Source: an uncultured Syntrophobacterales bacterium (GTDB lineage Bacteria > Desulfobacterota > Syntrophia > Syntrophales > UBA5619). Taken from it: a DNA stretch of 53,133 nt. This document shows positions 18,110 to 25,823 of this stretch, piece after piece. Each line of letters begins with the position of its first letter. Position 1 is the stretch's first letter. Location of the stretch: contig CAIYSL010000092.1 of the NCBI GenBank assembly GCA_903928915.1, positions 1-53,133 on the forward strand, in the 5' to 3' direction. A model generated the notes under the pieces. That model saw only the letters and a list, made by a program, of their open reading frames with translations, ran no database searches and had not been told where the DNA came from. The position numbers and the translations under genes are program-made.

Positions 18110-19102
18110 TCACTTGAAATCGGTGCGCAGCTTCGCCTTCCAGATGTCGTTGTTCTTCGCCTTGTCGTCGGCCGCCTTGCCCAGGTCTAGATTGATGTAC
18201 TTGGGCAGCGTCTTTCCGTACAGGGCGTTGGCCGCGGGCCGGGGGGTCATGTACCCGATCTCGGCCATCAGGGCGCTGAACTCGGGGGTGCCCAGGAGAT
18301 CGACGATCTTCTTGGCCGCGTCGAGCTTCTTGGTCCCCTTGAGGATCAGGGCGAAGGTGCCGTCGTACCCCGTTCCCTCGGCGGGAACCGACCAGATGAG
18401 CGGATACCCGTCGTCGAGACGCTTCTTGACGTTCTCGTCGGAGGTGAGCCCCAGGATGAATTCGCCGCGGCCGACGAGGTCCGTCGGGGCGTTGCCGCTG
18501 CGGGTGTAGTGATGGATGTTCTTGTCGAGGGCCTCGATGAATTTCCACCCCTCGGCGTCGCCGTACAGCGCCAGGAAGGAGTACCGCATCATGTTGGCCG
18601 TGCCGGAGCTCAGCGGCGAGGGCATGACGATCTCACCCTTCCACTTCGGGTCGAGCAACTCCTTCCAGCTCTTGGGCATCGTCCGGCCCGCCTTGGCCAG
18701 CCGGTCCTTGTTGCCCACCAGGAGGAAGGAGAAGTTGCCGATGTTGTACCAGTTGCCCTGCGGATCCATGAATACATCCGCAACCCCCTTCCAGGCCGGG
18801 GATGCGTAGGGAACGGCCCAGCCGTTCTTCTTGGCCAGGTAGCCCGTGGACGATCCGCAGCCGATGATCATATCGGCGTTGAAGTTGGGGGCCTCCGCCT
18901 TGACCCGGGCCTCGATCTCCCCGAAGGACTGGAAGGTCTGGTTGACGGTGATGCCGGTCTTGTCCTTGATGAATTTGGCGATCTTGGCGTTATTGTCCGG
19001 AGAGGTGCCCATGTAGGCGTTGATCTCTTGGGCCGCGGCGCTGCCGGCAAGGGCCACGCAGAAGATCGCGGCGACAACGACTGCTACGCATTTTCCTTTC
19101 AT
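18110..19102 (-). CDS. Periplasmic binding protein of the ferric/2-aminoethylphosphonate ABC importer
   Basis: A 330-residue periplasmic receptor with a clear signal peptide (MKGKCVAVVVAAIFCVALAGSAAA). The mature part (INAYMGTSPDNNAKIAKFIK, PKSWKELLDPKWKGEIVMPSP, GLTSDENVKKRLDDGYPLIW, PAANALYGKTLP) belongs to the COG1840 extracellular solute-binding group, which contains iron, spermidine-like, phosphosugar and putative 2-aminoethylphosphonate receptors. I do not see the adjacent Tyr-Tyr pair used by FbpA to bind iron, which favours a non-iron ligand, but this is not decisive. It is the first gene of the importer operon, preceded by GGAGGAACGGT, and so sits closest to the promoter, as usual for abundantly made receptors. 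Confidence 0.88.
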   Translation of the reverse strand: MKGKCVAVVVAAIFCVALAGSAAAQEINAYMGTSPDNNAKIAKFIKDKTGITVNQTFQSFGEIEARVKAEAPNFNADMIIGCGSSTGYLAKKNGWAVPYASPAWKGVADVFMDPQGNWYNIGNFSFLLVGNKDRLAKAGRTMPKSWKELLDPKWKGEIVMPSPLSSGTANMMRYSFLALYGDAEGWKFIEALDKNIHHYTRSGNAPTDLVGRGEFILGLTSDENVKKRLDDGYPLIWSVPAEGTGYDGTFALILKGTKKLDAAKKIVDLLGTPEFSALMAEIGYMTPRPAANALYGKTLPKYINLDLGKAADDKAKNNDIWKAKLRTDFK

Positions 19103-19223
19103 ACCGTTCCTCCAATCATGATGGGTATGCCATGTTAATCGTCGGAAACCGCACCCTTGGGCGGTCTCACCCCCGCTTGCGCCTCCTGCGAGACAACCTG
19201 TTTCATCCCTTCGTCCCGAAGGG

Positions 19224-19253
19224 TAGATACCAAGAAAACCGGTGACCTGTCAA
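19224..19253 (-). promoter_or_regulatory. Putative sigma70 promoter of the ABC importer operon
   Basis: On the minus strand TTGACA (19253-19248) is followed after 18 bp by TATCTA (19229-19224), or after 17 bp by GTATCT. The leader before the binding-protein ATG would be about 115 bases. Confidence 0.5.
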
Positions 19254-19365
19254 AGAAATGAGGGAAAAGGCTCCCCTGGATGGGGCGTCCGCGACCCGCC
19301 GTTCGAATACGTTCTTACCTATATCGTTGGGCTCACAAGTCAAATTAATAAAAATTATATCACCC

Positions 19366-19380
19366 ATGATAAATTATCAT
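19366..19380. repeat. 7-1-7 AT-rich palindrome, candidate operator
   Basis: ATGATAAATTATCAT is a perfect 7-1-7 inverted repeat inside an AT-rich island in otherwise GC-rich DNA. It recalls Fur-type boxes (TGATAATNATTATCA) without matching their exact spacing. It lies 264 bp upstream of the importer's binding-protein start and about 110 bp upstream of that operon's predicted promoter. Confidence 0.5.
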
Positions 19381-19590
19381 CATCCCGGCCGGGGAAGCGG
19401 TATCACTCCGATCTCGAAGGATTATCCTTGCCGGCGGCTCCCACAGCTGCCATGCTCGGCACCGAAGGGGGGCGCGAAGGGTCCCCCTACCCGCCGGAGA
19501 GAGACGGGCACGGGTGGCGACGCAATCGAGCCGCATCGCCCGGGGCAGCCTGTGCCGATCGATGGTCGAAGGAACGAAGGAAGGAAGGAA

Positions 19591-19624
19591 AGTAAAGAAA
19601 GAATCGGGGGGCGATCCGCCCCCC
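19591..19624 (-). terminator. Intrinsic terminator of the multiheme cytochrome gene
   Basis: GGGGGGC (19606-19612) and GCCCCCC (19618-19624) form a 7-bp stem with a 5-base loop. On the minus strand the stem is followed by the T-rich run ATTCTTTCTTTACT. It lies 27 bp after the cytochrome stop codon. Confidence 0.75.
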
Positions 19625-19650
19625 GGGGTGGTGAATAAACGGGCAGGCGC

Positions 19651-21186
19651 CTATCTTCTCCCGGACGGCATCTTCAGACCCCGTTCGGGCCGCGAGAAGC
19701 CGTGGCACCAGGAGCAGTCGTACTTCTTGTCTTTCACGTGTTTGTCGTGTAGCTTCGCATAGCCCGGCCTCTCTTCCCGTCCGTGGCACTGCCTGCAGGT
19801 CGTCTCCGGGGTCCCTTTCATCCGGTACCCCATGCCCTTCAGGTTCATCTGCGCCGCTGTCGCGGTGTGGCACTGGTTGCAGGTGAGGGCGTTGCCCTTC
19901 GGCATAACCTCGTGCGTTATCAGCTGGTAGGTGTCCGTCTCCACGTCGCTGTACGGAGTCGTATCGGAATACCCCATGTTTCGCAGACCGGCCTTTACCG
20001 CGGCCCCGTAATCGCCGGTCGCAAAATAGACCGCCGTGTCGAGCGCGACGAGCACGCCGGGACCGCCGGCCAGCGGCTGGAGTGCCTTCTTGTACTTGAA
20101 AGGATAGAGCTTGCTGGCCCGGTCGTTGATGCCGCCCTCGGGGCGCGATGTCCCGTACGCCCCGGACGCCGGGTCCAGCCATACCGTTTCCTTCAGGCTG
20201 TAGTTCCAGCTGAGGCCGTTCCAGAAGGCATACGCCGGTTTCAGGTTGCCGCCCCGCGTGATGGCCGGCTCCCAGCGGCCCAGTGCCGTATTCCATTCGG
20301 GGGTGAGCCAGTCGCGGTACACCTCCGTCGTTTCGGCAGCGGCTGTGTCCGCCGCGTTCCTGGCGTAGGTCGGGATGTGGCAGGTCTGGCAGGCCACGCG
20401 GCCGACGTGGCGGTCGATATTCTCGTTCCCATGGCCCTTCGCCGTCGCCTTGCCGGGATGGCAGGTCTGGGTGCTGCAGTTCATCTTTACGTCGAGATCG
20501 GTCTGCCGCAGATCGGAGCCGCGGCCGGCGATCCGGTGGTTTTGCGTCGTGTGGCACTGCTGGCAGCTGAGGTTGGCACCCGTCGTGGCCATGTGCACGT
20601 CGAAGGACCTGTCCGCCGTCGCGCCCTGCGCGAGCGCCATGTCGCCCCGCTTGTTGTTGTCGCCACCCCCGCCTTTGGCATGGCACTGCAGGCAGTTCGA
20701 CCGCTCCGGTTCATGCACGGTGCGGACGGCCTGATCCATCGTCACGGTCATGCTCGCCGTGTCGGGCACGAACACGCCGTTGACCTTTTTCCGTTTGTAC
20801 TGTTTTTGATGGCAGACGAGACAATCGACATTCTCAAGCTGGGCAACCGTGGCGGTTGCCTCGGGCTTCGCCCCCAGCCCCACGTGGCAGGAGCCGCAGG
20901 CGTTCCAGTTGCCCTGGATGGAGATGCAGTAGCTGTTGAGCGCCGTGCTCAGCTTCCCCTGGACCTCAGGCCCGTTGACCGTGTAGGGTGTAGGCCCCTG
21001 CCACTGGTAGTGGCTGGAACCGTGAACCTCGCGCGCCTCCGTCTGATGGCAGGCCAGACAGGTCTGGGGACCCTGCCACGACAGCCCGGCGTGCGGGTCG
21101 GCCGCGGATAGCTCCCCGGCAATCGCCAGAAGCACCGCGCCACCCAGGGCAACGTGCAGAACCGCTCCGATAAACCGTTTCTTCAT
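19651..21186 (-). CDS. Secreted multiheme c-type cytochrome (9 CxxCH plus one CX4CH)
   Basis: A 511-residue exported cytochrome. The start at 21186 follows AGGAGGG and gives a signal peptide (MKKRFIGAVLHVALGGAVLL, ending near SAADPHAG). Canonical heme sites are CLACH, CGSCH, CLVCH, CLQCH, CQQCH, CQTCH, CNQCH, CRQCH and CSWCH, nine in all, plus NCSTQTCH with four residues between the cysteines, which can bind a tenth heme in some cytochromes. A ~150-residue heme-free stretch separates CQTCH from CNQCH and may form a substrate or partner domain. The family is related to periplasmic multiheme cytochromes of metal- and sulfur-reducing bacteria, but I do not recognise a specific enzyme. It is monocistronic with its own terminator. 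Confidence 0.88.
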   Translation of the reverse strand: MKKRFIGAVLHVALGGAVLLAIAGELSAADPHAGLSWQGPQTCLACHQTEAREVHGSSHYQWQGPTPYTVNGPEVQGKLSTALNSYCISIQGNWNACGSCHVGLGAKPEATATVAQLENVDCLVCHQKQYKRKKVNGVFVPDTASMTVTMDQAVRTVHEPERSNCLQCHAKGGGGDNNKRGDMALAQGATADRSFDVHMATTGANLSCQQCHTTQNHRIAGRGSDLRQTDLDVKMNCSTQTCHPGKATAKGHGNENIDRHVGRVACQTCHIPTYARNAADTAAAETTEVYRDWLTPEWNTALGRWEPAITRGGNLKPAYAFWNGLSWNYSLKETVWLDPASGAYGTSRPEGGINDRASKLYPFKYKKALQPLAGGPGVLVALDTAVYFATGDYGAAVKAGLRNMGYSDTTPYSDVETDTYQLITHEVMPKGNALTCNQCHTATAAQMNLKGMGYRMKGTPETTCRQCHGREERPGYAKLHDKHVKDKKYDCSWCHGFSRPERGLKMPSGRR

Positions 21187-21819
21187 AAAAACCCTCCTTT
21201 GTGTACAGGGAAGCATGCATCCCCACTAGTGATGCGGCGCCAGGCCGACCGCCGGTCTTCACGACGATTCCCGGGGCAAACCCGCGGCCTGTTCTGCCCG
21301 GTGGGGGCCATGCGGTCCCTATAAGCAGTATCCATACCAAAACGTATCTCGCTGATATACCTTGGTTATGAATACCGGAGTGGGCTGACGCGAAGGAATT
21401 TTCTGCCGGCAAGCGGAAGCGGGCCCTTCCGCCTGCAGCCGGCCCTCCTCTCAGAACAATTTGATTTCATGCAGGAACTTCATGCCTCTCGGCGGTGAAT
21501 GGTTTTTCCTCCATACGCGTCAGGAAATTGATGCTGAGGCAGGGGTTTTCGAAACCCGCGGGGAGAAATATTCCTTGATCGCAGCCCTGTTTTGGTATAG
21601 GAGGTCGAGAGTTCATTCCCTCTCACCAGGGGTCTCTCAGAAGCGCCCTGCGCTCACCAGAACCGGTAGAGTATCCGCCCTATTATGGATGTACCTCTCC
21701 GGTCGCGCGTATCGCTGGCCGGGTCGCGCGGACCGGTGGAGACGTCGCGGCAGGACCGGAGGGCGGGCACGGAGAAACGCAGGGGCGCACGTTTCATTAC
21801 ACTTGAGGAGAAAGCAGCG
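21187..21819. other. Intergenic region between the cytochrome and the catabolic operon
   Basis: About 630 bp between divergent genes. It contains a possible sigma54 site for the cytochrome (21324-21339) and the ribosome site GAGGAG of the aldehyde dehydrogenase gene. I could not find a convincing plus-strand promoter. The open frames at 21461-21819 have no recognisable protein features. Confidence 0.5.
21324..21339 (-). promoter_or_regulatory. Possible sigma54 promoter of the cytochrome gene
   Basis: On the minus strand TGGTATGGATACTGCT has the invariant GG and GC of a -24/-12 promoter at the correct spacing, with mismatches to TGGCAC-N5-TTGCW at three positions. It would start RNA about 130 bases before the cytochrome ATG. 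Weak evidence. Confidence 0.3.
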
Positions 21820-23343
21820 ATGAGTCGACCAAAGCGATTGCGGTATTGTGTGGACAACGAGTGGCGGGAGTCGAAGACGACCAAACCCTACATGCCCGTG
21901 ACGGATTCGAGCACCGGTGCGGTCATCGCCGAGGCGCCCTGCTGCACCGTGGAAGAGGTGAACAGCGCCGTGGCGGCGGCAAAGGCCGCCTTTCCCGGCT
22001 GGTCCTCCCGGCCTGTCCAGCAGCGGATCGAGGTGATGTTCCACTTCCGCGCCCTGCTGGAGAAGCACCTGGACGAACTGACGCTGTCCGTCGCCACCGA
22101 GCTCGGCAAGAACCTCGACGAGGCCCGCGGGGACATCCTCAAGGCGATGGAGGTGGTGGAGGTAGCCTGCGGGGCGCCCATCCTGATGCAGGGCGATGCC
22201 CTGATGAACGTCTCCACCGGCCATGACACGGTCATGTACCGGGAACCGGTCGGCGTGTTCGCCGGGATCGTTCCCTTCAACTTCCCGGCCATGATCCCCT
22301 TCGGCTGGATGATCCCGCTCTGCATCGCCATGGGCAACACCTTCGTCCTGAAGTCGTCAAGCCTCACCCCGATGACGTCAATGCGAGTCCTGGAGCTGCT
22401 GATCGAGGCGGGCCTCCCGAAAGGGGTCGTCAACCTGGTCACCTGCAGCCGCGTCGAGGCGGAGTTGCTGCTGAAGCACCCCGATGTTCGGGGGATCTCC
22501 TACGTGGGCTCCACCTCGGTCGGCCTCCACATCTATTCGACGGCGGCGGCCCACGGCAAGCGCGTTCAGGCGCTCTGCGAGGCGAAGAACCACGCGCTGG
22601 TGCTCCGCGACGCCGCACTCGAACGGTCCGCCATCGGAATCATCAACTCCACCTTCGGCTGCGCCGGGATGCGCTGCATGGCCCTGCCGGCGCTCTGCGT
22701 CGAGGAGGCCTGCGCCGACGAGTTCATCTCTTATCTGGTAAAATACGCGAAGGCGCGGCGGGTGGGCTGCGCCTACGATCCGAAGACCGAGCTGGGGCCG
22801 GTGGTCTCGGCGGAACACAAGCAGTCGGTCATCGACTGGATCACCAAGGGGGTCGAGGAGGGGGCCGAACTGATCCTCGACGGCCGCACCGTCGTGGTTC
22901 CCGGGTTCGAGAACGGCCATTTCGTGGGTCCCACGATCTTCGACCACGTGCAGCCCGGGATGTGCATCGGCGACTGCGAGATCTTCGGGCCCGTCACCAG
23001 CATCAAGCGAGTCAAGGATTTCGAGGCGGGGCTGGCCGTCATGAACGACAACCGGTTCGCCAATGGTTCGTGCATCTTCACCCAGAACGGCAACTACGCC
23101 CGGGAGTTCGTCCGCAGGACCCACGGCGGGATGGTGGGGGTGAACGTGGGGATCCCCGTGCCCGTCGCCTACTTCCCCTTCGCCGGGCACAAGGACTCTT
23201 TCTTCGGTGACCTCCACGTGATGGGCAGGGACGGGGTGGCCTTCTACACCGAGGCGAAGTGTGTCACCTCCCGCTGGTTCAGCGAGGAGGACAAGCAGGA
23301 GAAGTGCGTCAGCACCTGGGATGGAACGATCACCCGGAAATAG
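21820..23343 (+). CDS. Aldehyde dehydrogenase, CoA-acylating methylmalonate-semialdehyde dehydrogenase type
   Basis: A 507-residue ALDH-superfamily enzyme closest in pattern to MmsA, the dehydrogenase that converts (methyl)malonate semialdehyde to propionyl- or acetyl-CoA. The signature regions are GVFAGIVPFNFPAMIPFGWM, the nucleophile region FGCAGMRCMALP with Cys286, and the C-terminal FPFAGHKDSFFGDLHVMGRD and KCVTSRWF, which are MmsA hallmarks. MmsA proper has QRCMA at the nucleophile; here it is MRCMA. The ATG at 21820 follows GAGGAG. It is the first gene of a six-gene plus-strand cluster, and could be the last enzymatic step of that pathway (aldehyde to acyl-CoA). The exact aldehyde is unknown. 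Confidence 0.87.
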   Translation: MSRPKRLRYCVDNEWRESKTTKPYMPVTDSSTGAVIAEAPCCTVEEVNSAVAAAKAAFPGWSSRPVQQRIEVMFHFRALLEKHLDELTLSVATELGKNLDEARGDILKAMEVVEVACGAPILMQGDALMNVSTGHDTVMYREPVGVFAGIVPFNFPAMIPFGWMIPLCIAMGNTFVLKSSSLTPMTSMRVLELLIEAGLPKGVVNLVTCSRVEAELLLKHPDVRGISYVGSTSVGLHIYSTAAAHGKRVQALCEAKNHALVLRDAALERSAIGIINSTFGCAGMRCMALPALCVEEACADEFISYLVKYAKARRVGCAYDPKTELGPVVSAEHKQSVIDWITKGVEEGAELILDGRTVVVPGFENGHFVGPTIFDHVQPGMCIGDCEIFGPVTSIKRVKDFEAGLAVMNDNRFANGSCIFTQNGNYAREFVRRTHGGMVGVNVGIPVPVAYFPFAGHKDSFFGDLHVMGRDGVAFYTEAKCVTSRWFSEEDKQEKCVSTWDGTITRK

Positions 23344-23484
23344 GGTTCCGCATCCGGCCCCTGCGGCCCGCGGCGGAAATCCCGGCGATTGCGGCGCAAG
23401 CGGTTTGCGGTCGTTCGGCAACGGTTAACCATACAGTCCCACAGCTACTCCGCATGAATGCGGTATTACCAGAGGAGGTTTGAC

Positions 23485-24708
23485 ATGATCGAACAGTTCT
23501 TGAAGAGGGCAGACGCACGGAGATGTTCCCTATCGCAGCACGAACTCGAACGAAGGTGGAAGGGGCTGCGCGAACGGATGGCGGCAAAGAAGATCGATTA
23601 CCTGGTGGTCCAGAGCCAGAACAGGGGCGTGGGCGGATACTTCCGCTATTTCACCGACCTGCCCGGCGGCAATTATCCCAACGCCGCGGTCTTCCCGCTC
23701 GACGGCGACATGGCGGTCATCTCGCACGGCCCGGCCTCGCCCGCCCCGCCGGCCAACCCGCCCGACTGGGCGCTCCGCGAAGGCAAGGTGAAGTTCAACA
23801 CCCCTGCCTTTCCCAACGTGTGGTGGGAAGAGGGGTGGGATGCGGAGAAGGCGGTGGCGTACATGCTGAAGAAGAAACCCCGGAAGGTGGGTTTCGTCGG
23901 GATGGGAAACATGTCCGCGGCGCTGTATGCGAACATCATGAAGGGGCTGCCCGGGGTCGAGTTCGTCAACGCCACCGACCTGGTCGATGAGCTGAGGATG
24001 GTCAAGAGCGAGGAAGAGCTCGCGCTCCACCGCGAAGCCGCCTACATGCACGAGCAGAGCTACGAGGTGGCCCTCGAGTCGATTTGCCCCGGCAGGACCA
24101 TCGAAGAGGTCATACTGGACATCCGCATCGCCCAGATGGAGGCGGGAAGCGAGGAGCAGCAGGTGGCCATCGCCTTCGGCCAGCCGAAGGAACCCCACCA
24201 CCCCGGGCAGATGAGCTGGGGCAACACCGTCATCCGGCGGAAACTGCGGGAAGGCGACATCGTCAACCTGCTGGTGGAGTCGAGCATGGCGGGCGGCTAC
24301 TGGTATGACATGCGGCGGTTCTTCTCGATCGGCCCTGTCCCCGCGGCCTACCGGGAAGCCTGGGAGATCGCCAGGGAGGCGCGGGCCATCATGGCGAAAA
24401 ACTGCCTGCCCGGCCTGCTGCCGGGGGTCGCCGTGAAGGCCTGCGACAAGTTCCTGAAGAGCAAGGGGTGCCCGCCGGAAAACCGGGTTTCTGGACACGG
24501 CCAGGGTCTGGACCTGGTGGAGCGGCCGGTCTTCTTGAAGGACGAACTCTGCAAGCTCGAGACGGGAATGATCGTCTGCCTCCATCCCACGGCCAAGACG
24601 AAGAACGCCGCCGTGTGTCTGTCGGACACCTACGTCGTGACCGAATCGGGGGCGGTTCCGCTGTACCAGAGCCTCTTCGACAAAGACGAAATCGCCGTCG
24701 TCGGTTAA
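23485..24708 (+). CDS. M24-family (creatinase/prolidase fold) protein with an incomplete metal site
   Basis: A 407-residue two-domain 'pita-bread' protein: a creatinase-type N-terminal domain (from LERRWKGLRERMAAKKIDYL) and an M24 C-terminal domain. In M24 metallopeptidases two Asp, one His and two Glu bind metals. Here the aligned positions read Val264, Asp275 (YWYDMRRFF), His338 (SGHGQG), His367 (IVCLHPT) and Ser380 (CLSDTYVV), so three of five ligands are replaced. This resembles creatinase, which uses the fold without metal, more than prolidase. The ATG at 23485 follows GAGGAGG. It lies in the catabolic cluster and may hydrolyse a C-N or similar bond of the substrate; that is inference. 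Confidence 0.85.
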   Translation: MIEQFLKRADARRCSLSQHELERRWKGLRERMAAKKIDYLVVQSQNRGVGGYFRYFTDLPGGNYPNAAVFPLDGDMAVISHGPASPAPPANPPDWALREGKVKFNTPAFPNVWWEEGWDAEKAVAYMLKKKPRKVGFVGMGNMSAALYANIMKGLPGVEFVNATDLVDELRMVKSEEELALHREAAYMHEQSYEVALESICPGRTIEEVILDIRIAQMEAGSEEQQVAIAFGQPKEPHHPGQMSWGNTVIRRKLREGDIVNLLVESSMAGGYWYDMRRFFSIGPVPAAYREAWEIAREARAIMAKNCLPGLLPGVAVKACDKFLKSKGCPPENRVSGHGQGLDLVERPVFLKDELCKLETGMIVCLHPTAKTKNAAVCLSDTYVVTESGAVPLYQSLFDKDEIAVVG

Positions 24709-24760
24709 CGGCGGCGCTCCGCAGGGGCACCGACCGGGCGCCGCTCCTTCCGGGAGGGGT

Positions 24761-25741
24761 ATGACGAAAATCGTTGTGGCGTGCGGCTTCGGGCTTGTCG
24801 AGCAAGCCCGGGCCGCGCTGGAGGAGGTCGCCCAGGTCACCGTACTGACCGACGACTCGGAAGCGGCACTGCGGACGGCGCTGCGGGATGCGAACACCCT
24901 CCTGGTAAGCATCCGGCCCGTCATAACCAGAAGCTTCATCGAGTCGGCAGGACAGCTGCGGCACATCGCCCGGCTGGGTGTCGGGGTGGACACCGTCGAC
25001 CTCGCGGCGGCGACGGAGCGCGGGATCTTCGTCACGAACGTTCCCGAGGTCACCTCCGACTCCGTCGCCGAATTCACCATGACGCTGCTGTTGGCGCTCG
25101 CCAAGAACATCTGCCGCGGCGACCGCGCGGTCAAGGAGGGCCGCTGGCCCGAGCGGCTCCAGCTGATCCGCGAGAACATCGAACTGAACGGAAAGACGCA
25201 CGGCATCGTCGGCCTGGGGAACATCGGACGCCGGGTGGCGGTCCGCTGCCGTGCCTTCGGCATGCGGGTCCTCTACACCAAGCGCAACCGGGACCCGGAG
25301 GCCGAGCGAACGCTGGGGGTGGAGTATGCCCCCCTCGACACCCTGCTCAAGGAATCCGACAGCATCAGCCTCCACCTCCCCCTGAGCGAAGAAACGCGCA
25401 GCCTGATAGACCGGCCCCGTCTGGAGGCGATGAAGCCCTCGGCGTTCCTGATCAACCAGGCCAGGGGCGAGGTGGTGGACGGGGAGGCCCTCGTCTGGGC
25501 CCTCAGAGAGGGCAAGATCGGCGGGTATGCCACGGACGTGTACAGCCAGGAGCCTCCCGATCCGCACGACGAGCTGTTTCAGTTCAAGAACGTGGTCGCC
25601 GCACCCCACCTCGGCGGGGGAACCCGCGAGGCCCGTCTGCGCGCCTGCATGACCGTCGTTTCCGAGGTGCTCAGGATCATCCGCGGGGAGATGCCGAACA
25701 ACCTGGTGAACAGGGAGGTGCGGGAACGAACGGCCCGTTGA
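24761..25741 (+). CDS. D-isomer-specific 2-hydroxyacid dehydrogenase
   Basis: A 326-residue NAD-dependent dehydrogenase of the D-2-hydroxyacid family (phosphoglycerate dehydrogenase relatives). The NAD turn is GIVGLGNIGRRVAVR, and the catalytic Arg, Glu and His are in NQARGEVVDG, DVYSQEPPDP and APHLGGGTREA. The length fits simple glycerate/2-hydroxyacid dehydrogenases without a regulatory ACT domain. GGGAGGGG immediately precedes the ATG. Within the cluster it would interconvert a 2-hydroxy- and a 2-oxo-acid upstream of the ThDP enzyme. 3-Phosphoglycerate dehydrogenase itself (SerA) is less likely, given the short length and catabolic neighbours. Confidence 0.9.
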   Translation: MTKIVVACGFGLVEQARAALEEVAQVTVLTDDSEAALRTALRDANTLLVSIRPVITRSFIESAGQLRHIARLGVGVDTVDLAAATERGIFVTNVPEVTSDSVAEFTMTLLLALAKNICRGDRAVKEGRWPERLQLIRENIELNGKTHGIVGLGNIGRRVAVRCRAFGMRVLYTKRNRDPEAERTLGVEYAPLDTLLKESDSISLHLPLSEETRSLIDRPRLEAMKPSAFLINQARGEVVDGEALVWALREGKIGGYATDVYSQEPPDPHDELFQFKNVVAAPHLGGGTREARLRACMTVVSEVLRIIRGEMPNNLVNREVRERTAR

Positions 25742-25823
25742 ACCACGGCGGGCACGATCCCGCAGAAGCCGAAGACCATTCTTATCCCGGGCGGTGATGC
25801 CCATCTTTGAAAGGAGATGTGCC

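Larger units (their letters stand above)
19103..19650. other. Intergenic control region between the ABC importer and the multiheme cytochrome
   Basis: About 550 bp with no credible gene. It holds the importer promoter (minus strand, 19224-19253), an unusually AT-rich patch (about 19335-19385) containing a 7-1-7 palindrome, and the cytochrome gene's terminator (19591-19624). Short open frames here have no domain or ribosome site. Confidence 0.6.
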
